A stretch of 5,925 bases of DNA from Bacillota bacterium. GTDB lineage: Bacteria > Bacillota > Clostridia > Christensenellales > Aristaeellaceae. Positions 1 through 5,894 of the stretch are shown here, piece after piece. Position 1 is the stretch's first letter, and each line of letters opens with the position of its first letter. The stretch lies in contig JAEZQK010000099.1 of NCBI GenBank assembly GCA_023413135.1, positions 1 through 5,925 on the forward strand. The letters are read 5' to 3'. The position numbers were made by a program, and so were the translations under genes. The notes under the pieces are model-generated. The model was not told where the DNA came from and did no database searches. It was given only the letters and a program-made list of their open reading frames with translations.

Positions 1-60
1 GAGTCGGCGTGGGGGTCGGGGTCGGCGTGGGGCTCGGGGTTGGTGTGGGGGTCGGGGGGA
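1..60 (-). repeat. Low-complexity Thr-Pro coding repeat; G-run tract on the plus strand
   Basis: Six runs of four to six G occur on the plus strand (11-15, 18-21, 29-32, 36-39, 47-51, 54-59), separated by short TC- or GT-containing spacers. Read on the minus strand this encodes alternating Thr-Pro with one Ser, the start of an extended linker after the third peptidoglycan-binding repeat. The run continues past the window edge, so its full length is unknown. The G-runs lie on the template strand of the gene. Confidence 0.85.
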
Positions 61-1510
61 CGTACTGGAACAGTTTTTCCAGAAGCTTCGGATCGGCGGT
101 TTTGCCATCGCCTGCTTCGCCGAGCGCCTTCAAAAACGCTTCTACGGCCTTCACGGTATCATTGTCATAGGCGCTGTTGGCCACTTTGGAAAGGAAGCCA
201 AACTTGCGCAGGCAATCCTGCATCTCTTTTACGCGAAAGCCGGTGTCCCCCTTTTTCAATAAGATGTATTCATCACACCGTGGAGCATTCTTTTTAAATA
301 ACGCGGTCAGTGTACGCACGCCTGCGATACCGTCGACCTTCAAATTGGCTTTCTTCTGGAACAGCTTTACGGCATCCGTGGTGCGGTTGCCATACTCACC
401 GTCCGTCGGCTCGGCCAGATAACCCAATTCACGCAGGCGAGTCTGCAATTTTTCCACACGCACGCCGGCGGAGCCTTTCCTTAGCTGCACATACAATACG
501 AATTCCGGCGCATTGGAAGCATACAGCCTCTGCTGCAGTGCATTCGTTGCCACACCATCCTGATATGTGCCGATAGCATCCTGAAAATAGCGTACGGCCC
601 GCTTCGTGTTCGATCCGAAAACGCCGTCGCTGGAGCCGCTGTTATATCCCAGCTCATTCAGGCGCTCTTGCAAGTCCCTGACAGAGTCGCCGCGGGAACC
701 CATGGAAAGCCTCGGATAAGTAGGCGCAGGGGTGGCGGTTGGCCGCCTCGTTGCAGTGGGCTGAACTATGGGAGACGGTGTTAGGGTGGCGGTTGGTGCC
801 GGGGTTGCCGCGGGTTGAAGGACTTCATTGAAACGTAGGATGTGACAGTTGGTTACGGTCAGGCCTGCAAAATCCTCTTCCGATTCCACCTGCACGTTTT
901 TCACACTATAAGGGAAGGCCGGATCGGATGAAGTGCCTTGATAGGGATTTTGGGCTATTTGTATCAGTAAGCCACCCAGGCGGTTTGGATTTTCTGAATC
1001 ATACGAATCGTAAAAGCCAATGCCCACAAGTAAAGTAGCGTCCGTATCCGTAGCGTAGCGTTCAATGATGATAAAGGATTGTGGCATACCAGGCATATTC
1101 AGGCGGTACGCATCCGAAGCCGCATCAAAGCGGATTTCCATAAGACTTTCAGGGATGTCCGGCAGATCTTCGTATCCGTAGAAGGAAGCCGCCGCATATT
1201 CTTGCACCACCGATGTGGGGATGACGATCTGGCCTTCCGCATACTGTACCAGGGCATTTCCGTGACTCCAGTTTGCGCCGTGGAGATACAGCTGCTTCCA
1301 AAGAAATTGCGGGTCATCTGCGTTATAGGCAACTTCGCCTTCCATCCCCATTTGGCGCGCAAAGCTGTCAAAAACGGGAATCATGCGGTACAAGTTTTCT
1401 TCTACTGTTCCTCCGGCAAATGCCAGCGCATTTTGACCGGAAGTTTCCGCGTATGCGACTGTAGAGACCATCAGCAAAGCCACCAACACGATACAAAGCA
1501 GCTGTTTCAT
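1..1510 (-). CDS. Secreted peptidoglycan-binding (PGBD_1 x3) protein, C-terminus beyond the window
   Basis: This is a long open minus-strand frame: 503 complete codons with no stop before the left edge. It starts at the ATG complementary to 1508-1510, with a GGGAG ribosome binding site about 8 bases upstream. Residues 1-22 form a Sec signal peptide (MKQLLCIVLVALLMVSTVAYA, likely cut after AYA). Residues about 23-232 are a domain I do not recognise. Residues 233-267 are a Pro/Thr/Ala-rich linker. Three peptidoglycan-binding type 1 repeats follow, near 268-331, 343-405 and 418-482. The first two keep the family pattern (GS.G..V..LQ..L.ELGY, DG.(F/Y)G..T..AV..FQ); the third is degenerate. From residue 485 a TPTPTPSPTPTP linker begins and leaves the window, so another domain probably follows. 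By family, PGBD repeats anchor exported proteins to the cell wall; a wall hydrolase or enzymatic partner domain is possible but not visible. Exported location is well supported; enzymatic role is unknown. Confidence 0.9.
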   Translation of the reverse strand, partial: MKQLLCIVLVALLMVSTVAYAETSGQNALAFAGGTVEENLYRMIPVFDSFARQMGMEGEVAYNADDPQFLWKQLYLHGANWSHGNALVQYAEGQIVIPTSVVQEYAAASFYGYEDLPDIPESLMEIRFDAASDAYRLNMPGMPQSFIIIERYATDTDATLLVGIGFYDSYDSENPNRLGGLLIQIAQNPYQGTSSDPAFPYSVKNVQVESEEDFAGLTVTNCHILRFNEVLQPAATPAPTATLTPSPIVQPTATRRPTATPAPTYPRLSMGSRGDSVRDLQERLNELGYNSGSSDGVFGSNTKRAVRYFQDAIGTYQDGVATNALQQRLYASNAPEFVLYVQLRKGSAGVRVEKLQTRLRELGYLAEPTDGEYGNRTTDAVKLFQKKANLKVDGIAGVRTLTALFKKNAPRCDEYILLKKGDTGFRVKEMQDCLRKFGFLSKVANSAYDNDTVKAVEAFLKALGEAGDGKTADPKLLEKLFQYVPPTPTPTPSPTPTPTPTPT

Positions 1511-1728
1511 ATACTCACTCCCATCATTATCCTGTTACTGCTCTATTCTGGCTGCACAGTAATTAGACGTTGGAGCTTTGCATTCTGGTTCCCGTTCCCA
1601 TAAATTTTACATTTTGGAAATCAGCCTTTTTGAATTTACTCCGACGGGGCCGTGCCATGGCGTGCTTGAAATCTAGCTGAAATACTGCGGATTGTTGCCG
1701 CATCCGACCTTATAATGCCCCCAAAAAA

Positions 1729-1760
1729 GAGACACAAAAAGTGGATGGATAAGTTATAAT
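1729..1760 (+). promoter_or_regulatory. Probable sigma-70-type promoter of the GH105 gene
   Basis: A perfect TATAAT -10 hexamer is at 1755-1760, placing the transcription start near 1767 and giving a leader of roughly 48 bases. The -35 is poor: GAGACA at 1729-1734 matches four of six positions but with a long 20-base spacer, and GACACA at 1731-1736 matches three with an 18-base spacer. A weak -35 would fit a promoter that needs an activator, as is common for carbohydrate-use genes; that is inference. Confidence 0.5.
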
Positions 1761-1784
1761 AGGAGCAATGAACAAGAGAACCTG

Positions 1785-1804
1785 CCAATACATGCATACA
1801 TTGG
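1785..1804. repeat. Imperfect palindrome overlapping the GH105 ribosome binding site
   Basis: The left half CCAATACATG and the reverse complement of the right half (CATACATTGG) agree at 8 of 10 positions. The right arm ends inside the GGAGG at 1803-1807 and the whole element lies downstream of the proposed transcription start. It could be a small operator or a weak hairpin that affects ribosome access. It may also be chance. Confidence 0.3.
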
Positions 1805-1814
1805 AGGAATGATC

Positions 1815-2912
1815 ATGGAAAAGCTTCAACTGAATGGGAAAACGGCGCTGGATTATGCGCGGATGGCCTGTGATACGATGATGATGAAATTCCAGCCGGA
1901 ATCATTGCCGCCGGTCCGCCACTTTCATTATCATCAGGGCGTGTTCCTGTCCGGCATGTACGAAACCTATCTGCTCTGCGGCGACGAGCGGTATTTTGAT
2001 TACATCAAGGCGTGGGTCGATTCGCTTGTGGACGGCTTCGGGAACATTGTTTCCTTCAATCCTGGGCAATTGGACGACCTGCAGCCCGGAGTTTTGCTGT
2101 TCCCGCTCTATGAGCGTACAGGCGACCCGCGCTATAAAGCGGCCATGGAGACCGTCGCTTACTTCATCGAGCATTTTCCGCGCAATCCGGAAGGCGGCTT
2201 CTGGCACAAGGCCTGGTACCGTAATCAGATGTGGCTGGATGGCCTGTATATGGCGGGACCATTCGCCGCGCGTTTCGGGGCGGCGTTCAACAAGCCCGCG
2301 TTCTTCGATATGGATGTGCACCAGGCAGAACTGATGGAGGAAAAGACACGCGATGCCAGGACCGGCCTTTGGTATCATGCGTGGGACTATGAAAAGCGCC
2401 AGCCATGGGCTGATCCTAAAACAGGCCGCTCGCATGAATTCTGGGGACGTTCCATGGGCTGGGTACCCGTCGCGCTGCTGAATGAATTGGATTTCTTGCC
2501 GGCTGGGCACCCGGGCCGCCAAAGGCTCGCGCGCATCGCCTGCGACCTGCTCCGCGCGCTTGCTCCGTATCAAGATGAAGAGACCGGGCTGTGGCATCAG
2601 GTAGTGGATAAAAAGGGGAAACCCGGAAACTGGGTGGAAACCTCCTGCACCTGCCTGTATACGGCGGCGCTTTGCAAGGCCGTACGCACAGGGATTTTGG
2701 ACAAGCAGTACTTGTCTGCGGCGCGAAAAGGCGTGCAAGGAGTGATTGACCGCCTGGGGCGGGATGAAAACGGCCTGCTGATCGGCAACATATGCGTTGG
2801 GACCGGCGTGGGGGATTATGCGTTTTATTGTAACCGCCCGACCAGCGTGAATGATCTGCATGGCGTCGGCGCCTTCCTCCTTATGTGCGCGGAGGCGCAG
2901 AGGGCTCTTTGA
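1815..2912 (+). CDS. GH105 unsaturated rhamnogalacturonyl hydrolase (YteR/YesR-like), cytoplasmic
   Basis: The product is a family 105 glycoside hydrolase. By family it hydrates the 4,5-unsaturated uronic acid left by pectin or rhamnogalacturonan lyases and so releases the next sugar (commonly rhamnose) plus a 5-keto-4-deoxyuronate. The protein is 365 residues, close to Bacillus subtilis YteR, and has no signal peptide, so it acts on imported oligosaccharides. Motifs (numbering from this start): QLDD with Asp87/Asp88; MWLDGLYMAGPF at 139-150 holding the expected catalytic acid/base Asp142; LWYHAWD at 185-191 with His188; WGRSMGW at 210-216 with Arg212; ETSCT at 275-279; and the closing GVGAFLLMCAEA. 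The order and spacing fit an alpha/alpha-barrel of six double helices. I chose the second ATG (1815) because GGAGG at 1803-1807 is 7 bases before it but only 1 base before the ATG at 1809. No transporter or lyase gene adjoins it, and it appears to be a single-gene unit. Family assignment is firm; exact substrate is not. Confidence 0.93.
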   Translation: MEKLQLNGKTALDYARMACDTMMMKFQPESLPPVRHFHYHQGVFLSGMYETYLLCGDERYFDYIKAWVDSLVDGFGNIVSFNPGQLDDLQPGVLLFPLYERTGDPRYKAAMETVAYFIEHFPRNPEGGFWHKAWYRNQMWLDGLYMAGPFAARFGAAFNKPAFFDMDVHQAELMEEKTRDARTGLWYHAWDYEKRQPWADPKTGRSHEFWGRSMGWVPVALLNELDFLPAGHPGRQRLARIACDLLRALAPYQDEETGLWHQVVDKKGKPGNWVETSCTCLYTAALCKAVRTGILDKQYLSAARKGVQGVIDRLGRDENGLLIGNICVGTGVGDYAFYCNRPTSVNDLHGVGAFLLMCAEAQRAL

Positions 2913-2945
2913 ATTTTGGCGGGTAGGGGACATCATTTATTCATG

Positions 2946-2974
2946 TTGACTTTATGTTCCTTGCATGATAGGAT
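2946..2974 (+). promoter_or_regulatory. Promoter of the csoR operon
   Basis: TTGACT at 2946-2951 (five of six consensus bases), a 17-base spacer, and TAGGAT at 2969-2974 (four of six) make a well-spaced vegetative promoter. The -10 lies inside the left arm of the palindrome at 2968-3009, and the predicted start point near 2981 falls at the beginning of its C tract. A repressor bound there would block RNA polymerase directly. Confidence 0.72.
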
Positions 2975-3009
2975 GGGATATCCCCCCCGGGGGGATATCC
3001 CCATCCTAT
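2968..3009. promoter_or_regulatory. Palindromic CsoR operator
   Basis: This is a 42-bp near-perfect inverted repeat with 21-base arms. Its core is ATAT, seven C, six G, ATAT (2978-2998). Flanking arms read ATAGGATGGG on the left and CCCCATCCTAT on the right, with one base shifted between inner and outer arms (seven C against six G, three G against four C). The C-tract/G-tract core bounded by AT-rich steps resembles known CsoR-family operators. It also contains two GATATC units with centres 17 bp apart, so two binding registers are possible. Because transcription should start near its middle, the RNA would lack the left arm, which argues for a DNA operator and against an RNA hairpin. Confidence 0.78.
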
Positions 3010-3036
3010 TAAAGCTAGCTGCAGGAGGCAGATACA

Positions 3037-3318
3037 ATGAATGAACACTTAGTTCATCTCCATACTCAAACAAAATCGGTCATAAACCGTATTTCCCGTG
3101 TGGCAGGGCATATGCAATCAGTAAAGCGCATGGTTGAAGAAGGGAAAGACTGCAGTGAGATATTGATACAATTGTCTGCAATACGGTCTGCAATCAATAA
3201 TATTGGCCGAATCATTTTGCAGGACCACATTGATCATTGCGTTTTGCATGCTGCTGAAAGTGGTGACAAAAAGGTTCTGGAAGATTTGAACAATGCAATT
3301 GAGAAATTCTTAAAGTAG
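3037..3318 (+). CDS. csoR: CsoR-family copper(I)-sensing transcriptional repressor
   Basis: A 93-residue, all-helical protein of the CsoR/RcnR (DUF156) family. By family it binds operator DNA as a tetramer when metal-free and lets go on binding metal. The copper ligand set is intact: Cys39, His64 and Cys68, with spacings of 25 and 4 residues, the same as Cys36-His61-Cys65 of the founding Mycobacterium tuberculosis CsoR. Near the N-terminus, INRISRVAGHMQSVKRMVEEGKDC (16-39) is the family's helix pattern with basic DNA-contact residues, and LIQLSAIRSAINNIGRIIL precedes the His/Cys pair. The His-x3-Cys arrangement favours Cu(I) over the nickel/cobalt (RcnR), formaldehyde (FrmR) and persulfide (CstR) branches. 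AGGAGG at 3023-3028 lies 8 bases before the ATG. It is first in an operon with the metal ATPase and is likely autoregulated through the operator at 2968-3009. Confidence 0.93.
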   Translation: MNEHLVHLHTQTKSVINRISRVAGHMQSVKRMVEEGKDCSEILIQLSAIRSAINNIGRIILQDHIDHCVLHAAESGDKKVLEDLNNAIEKFLK

Positions 3319-3336
3319 GCTTGGAGGCACTATATC

Positions 3337-5211
3337 GTGATGAAAAAAATCAGCGATGTTTTGAGCGGTATTCCGATGACGGTCGTATCGGGTGTATTTC
3401 TTGCATCAAGCCTGATATTTATGCTTACCGGTATAAAGGTGCCTATCGATCCGGCATGGGTGACGGTTTTTATTTCAGGAGTTCCGCTTGTTTACCTTGC
3501 GTTGTCGCGCCTGTTTTTGCAAAAGTGGATATCCTCAGCATTATTGATTTCTATTGCAATGGCATCATCTATCCTGATTGGAGAGTTGTTCGCTGCTGGT
3601 GAAGTGGCCTTCATCATGGCGATTGGGGCTATATTGGAGGATCTAACTGTCGCCCGTACCAAAAAAGGCATCAGCAAGTTGTTGAGTCTCGTCCCGCATA
3701 AGGGCCGCCGCATTATAACCACCGCAGGTAGGATCGAAGAAGAAACTGTCCGCGTGGAGCAAATCGTTGCAGGTGATATACTGCGCGTATTGCCCGGTGA
3801 AACCATTCCTGCTGACGGCGAGATAATACTTGGAAGCACATCCGTTGACCAATCTATCATAACCGGTGAATCGCTGCCAATTGACAAATCTGTTGGAGAC
3901 AGTGTATTTTGCGGTACCATCAACAGATTTGGCTCGATCGACATGAAAGCAACAAGTGAAGGCGAGAATTCATCCCTGCAAAAGCTTATTCGAATGGTTA
4001 AGGAAGCTGAGAATAACAAAGCGCCGATGCAGCGGATCGTGGACAAATGGGCTGCATGGCTTGTTCCCATCGCACTTTTGATTGCGGTAATCACGTACTT
4101 TATCACAGCGGACATTATTAGGGCGGTAACTGTTCTGGTGGTGTTCTGCCCCTGTGCCCTTGCACTGGCTACACCCACTTCCATCATGGCGGCCATCGGC
4201 CAGGCAACCAAGCATGGTGTTCTAATCAAGTCGGGTGAAGCTTTGGAAAAAATGGGGAAAGTGGATTGCATTGCATTCGACAAGACAGGGACCCTCACAC
4301 TTGGCAATCTGGAAGTGAGTGATGTCGTACCTCTTTCAGCCGGTATAACAGAAAAAGATGTTTTACGGTTGGCCGCGTCGGCAGAACTGCGCTCAGAGCA
4401 TCCTTTGGGCAAGGCTATCGTGACGCACGCAAAAGAAGCCGGTATTGAGGCTGCGGATGCGGAGGGGTTCCGGATGGTTCCGGGTAGAGGCGTACATGCT
4501 ACTGTAGACGGTTTCAGGATATTATGCGGAAACAGCGGCTATCTTAAAGAGAACGGTGTAATAACGGACAGCCACACAAATTCAGCTTTGGAAGCGCTGC
4601 GTGTCCAAGGCAAGGCTTCTATTCTGGTGGCAAAAGGCGATCGGTGTATCGGTATTATTGGCTTGTCTGATGTCTTAAGACCAACGTCAAAAGACACGGT
4701 GAAGCATCTTATGCAAATGGACACCGATGTTGTCCTGCTGACCGGCGACCACCATCAAACAGCCGAATACTTCGCCGGACAGGTTGGCATCTGCAAGATA
4801 CGCGCAGAGCTTAAGCCCGCAGAAAAAGTCTCATCTATTCAAGAGCTTCAAACTGCCGGAAAAAGAGTATGCATGATCGGCGATGGCGTAAACGATGCTC
4901 CGGCATTGAAAACTGCAAACGTCGGCGTAGCCATGGGCAGCATGGGAAGTGACATAGCCATTGAAGCGGCTGATATTGCGCTAATGGGCGATGATATTAC
5001 AAAGATTATTTATCTTAAGCGGCTATCCAGCTCCACAATTTATACGATCAAAGGTAATATCACAGCATCTATGGTCATCAACTTTATTGCTATTACGCTT
5101 TCCGTGCTGGGCCTGCTGAATCCTGTTACCGGCGCTTTGGTTCATAACGTGGGATCGGTATTGGTTGTTTTGAATGCCGCGCTGCTGTATGATCGCAAAT
5201 TTATAAAGTGA
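3337..5211 (+). CDS. P1B-type heavy-metal-transporting ATPase without N-terminal metal-binding domain
   Basis: An integral membrane pump that uses ATP to move metal ions, probably outward. At 624 residues it is shorter than typical CopA (about 750-800) because the first membrane segment begins near residue 12, leaving no HMA domain or His-rich tail. Eight membrane segments are visible: about 13-31, 38-58, 64-83, 84-101, 239-260, 264-285, 573-592 and 595-615. Between them are the actuator motif TGES (176-179), the CPC ion-binding motif (271-273), the phosphorylation motif DKTGT (Asp315), the nucleotide-domain SEHPLGKA (His355-Pro356) and GDGVND (516-521). The last segment carries HNVGS (603-607), unlike the MxxSS of copper pumps and closer to the HNxSS of the CtpC-like group. 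The CsoR context suggests Cu(I), but the membrane motif leaves Zn, Mn or another metal possible, so I give no gene symbol. GTG at 3337 lies 9 bases after GGAGG (3323-3327); ATG at 3340 is an alternative. It is 18 bases after csoR. Confidence 0.93.
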   Translation: MMKKISDVLSGIPMTVVSGVFLASSLIFMLTGIKVPIDPAWVTVFISGVPLVYLALSRLFLQKWISSALLISIAMASSILIGELFAAGEVAFIMAIGAILEDLTVARTKKGISKLLSLVPHKGRRIITTAGRIEEETVRVEQIVAGDILRVLPGETIPADGEIILGSTSVDQSIITGESLPIDKSVGDSVFCGTINRFGSIDMKATSEGENSSLQKLIRMVKEAENNKAPMQRIVDKWAAWLVPIALLIAVITYFITADIIRAVTVLVVFCPCALALATPTSIMAAIGQATKHGVLIKSGEALEKMGKVDCIAFDKTGTLTLGNLEVSDVVPLSAGITEKDVLRLAASAELRSEHPLGKAIVTHAKEAGIEAADAEGFRMVPGRGVHATVDGFRILCGNSGYLKENGVITDSHTNSALEALRVQGKASILVAKGDRCIGIIGLSDVLRPTSKDTVKHLMQMDTDVVLLTGDHHQTAEYFAGQVGICKIRAELKPAEKVSSIQELQTAGKRVCMIGDGVNDAPALKTANVGVAMGSMGSDIAIEAADIALMGDDITKIIYLKRLSSSTIYTIKGNITASMVINFIAITLSVLGLLNPVTGALVHNVGSVLVVLNAALLYDRKFIK

Positions 5212-5237
5212 ACAAAATCTAATATAAGGGGGAATGA

Positions 5238-5786
5238 ATGATGAAAGAGCGAATTTCAGACACTGGTTTTCGTTTGATGGGTATCGTCATGAAAATAATG
5301 GAATGGCTTCATCCGCATGCAGAAAACCGGGCCAGGACATTTGGTATACAGGAAGGAATGACAGTCGTTGATTACGGCTGCGGACCAGGGCGATACACCA
5401 TGGCATTTGCCGAACTGGTCGGGAAACAAGGCAAGCTGCTAGCAGTAGATTTAAGCAAGCTGGCGCTCGAGGCCATAGAGAAGAAAGTGAAAGCGAACGG
5501 GCTGGACAATGTGCAGTTCTATTTGGCGGAAGGGTACGACAGTCATATCGATTCCAGTACTTCCGATATGGTAATCGCCCTGGATATGTTTTTCATGATC
5601 CAGAATCCTAAGCAGTTTTTAGAGGAACTAAGCAGGATCAGCAAACCGGACGCCATTCTGATCATTGATGACGGTCATCAATCAAGGGAAAAGACAAAGC
5701 GAAAAATAACCGATGCGGGCGTATGGAAGATCATAGAGGAGAAGAAGGACCATCTGAAGTGTAAAAAGATAAGCGAAACTGTCTGA
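5238..5786 (+). CDS. Class I SAM-dependent methyltransferase, small
   Basis: A 182-residue, soluble, Rossmann-fold methyltransferase. Motif I is VVDYGCGPG (43-51), which binds S-adenosylmethionine; the acidic end of strand 2 is Asp71 in LLAVDLS; SDMVIALDMFF (109-119) is the motif IV region, and PDAILIIDDGH (137-147) matches a late core strand. The substrate cannot be read from the sequence. It lacks the extra conserved cysteines expected of ArsM-type arsenite methyltransferases (only Cys48, within motif I, and Cys175). It follows the metal ATPase after 26 bases with its own AAGGGGG site (5226-5232) and no terminator between, so co-transcription under CsoR is likely. The start could be either ATG of the tandem pair at 5238 and 5241 (5 or 8 bases after the binding site); a further ATG at 5234 is out of frame. 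Function in metal homeostasis is inference only. Confidence 0.88.
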   Translation: MMKERISDTGFRLMGIVMKIMEWLHPHAENRARTFGIQEGMTVVDYGCGPGRYTMAFAELVGKQGKLLAVDLSKLALEAIEKKVKANGLDNVQFYLAEGYDSHIDSSTSDMVIALDMFFMIQNPKQFLEELSRISKPDAILIIDDGHQSREKTKRKITDAGVWKIIEEKKDHLKCKKISETV

Positions 5787-5793
5787 ATATATA

Positions 5794-5853
5794 TGATAAG
5801 GGGCGTGTCGCAAAACGATTTTATGAAATCGGGGAGCGACACGCCCTTTATCA
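5794..5853 (+). terminator. Long nested hairpin after the csoR operon, probable terminator or dispersed palindrome
   Basis: The outer stem pairs 5794-5811 with 5836-5853: 18 pairs with a single G-T, including the perfect GGGCGTGTCGC / GCGACACGCCC core. An inner stem pairs CGATTT (5816-5821) with AAATCG (5826-5831) around a four-base loop. It begins 7 bases after the methyltransferase stop, the right position for a terminator. Only three T follow the GC-rich core, inside the stem extension, so it is not a textbook intrinsic terminator. The near symmetry would let it work in both directions, or it may be a copy of a repeated palindromic element. Confidence 0.6.
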
Positions 5854-5894
5854 GTGGAAATAACGAAAAAAGGTGGGACAGGCAAGGGCAAGAC

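Larger units (their letters stand above)
1511..1814. other. Divergent intergenic region between the wall-binding gene and the GH105 gene
   Basis: About 300 bases separate two divergently transcribed genes. The rightward side has a perfect TATAAT at 1755-1760 (annotated separately) and a second TATAAT at 1711-1716 with no convincing -35. For the leftward gene the best candidate is TAAAAT (complement of 1604-1609) with TTCAAA (complement of 1629-1634) at a 19-base spacing, which is weak. An imperfect palindrome lies at 1785-1804. I see no tRNA, no small gene with a ribosome binding site, and no recognisable riboswitch. The open frames crossing the left half are opposite-strand shadows of the wall-binding gene. 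Confidence 0.6.

Noticed and set aside
40..576. Overlapping plus-strand frames of 80-90 codons
   Set aside because: They oppose the three peptidoglycan-binding repeats, whose family pattern is clear on the minus strand; their products are low-complexity and Arg/Ser/Pro-rich.
1079..1603. A 174-codon plus-strand open frame
   Set aside because: It lies mostly antisense to the minus-strand wall-protein gene, has no ribosome binding site, gives a Cys/His/Arg-rich product of no recognisable family, and crosses the signal-peptide start of the real gene.
1902..2936. A 344-codon minus-strand frame
   Set aside because: It is a shadow of the GH105 gene: no family motifs, no suitable ribosome binding site, and the plus strand keeps all GH105 active-site motifs.
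2968..3009. The palindrome read as an intrinsic terminator of the GH105 gene
   Set aside because: There is no T tract after it, it coincides with a good promoter -10 and sits directly before csoR, so an operator is the better explanation; some terminator effect on read-through cannot be excluded.
3321..3602. A 93-codon plus-strand frame overlapping the ATPase start
   Set aside because: It is an alternative frame of the ATPase gene; its first codons overlap the ATPase ribosome binding site and the product has no family features.
3492..4412. A 306-codon minus-strand frame
   Set aside because: It is antisense to the P-type ATPase core including CPC and DKTGT; the product has no recognisable domain.
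5238..5786. The methyltransferase as an ArsM arsenite methyltransferase
   Set aside because: It is much shorter than ArsM and lacks the conserved arsenic-binding cysteines; no ars genes are nearby.
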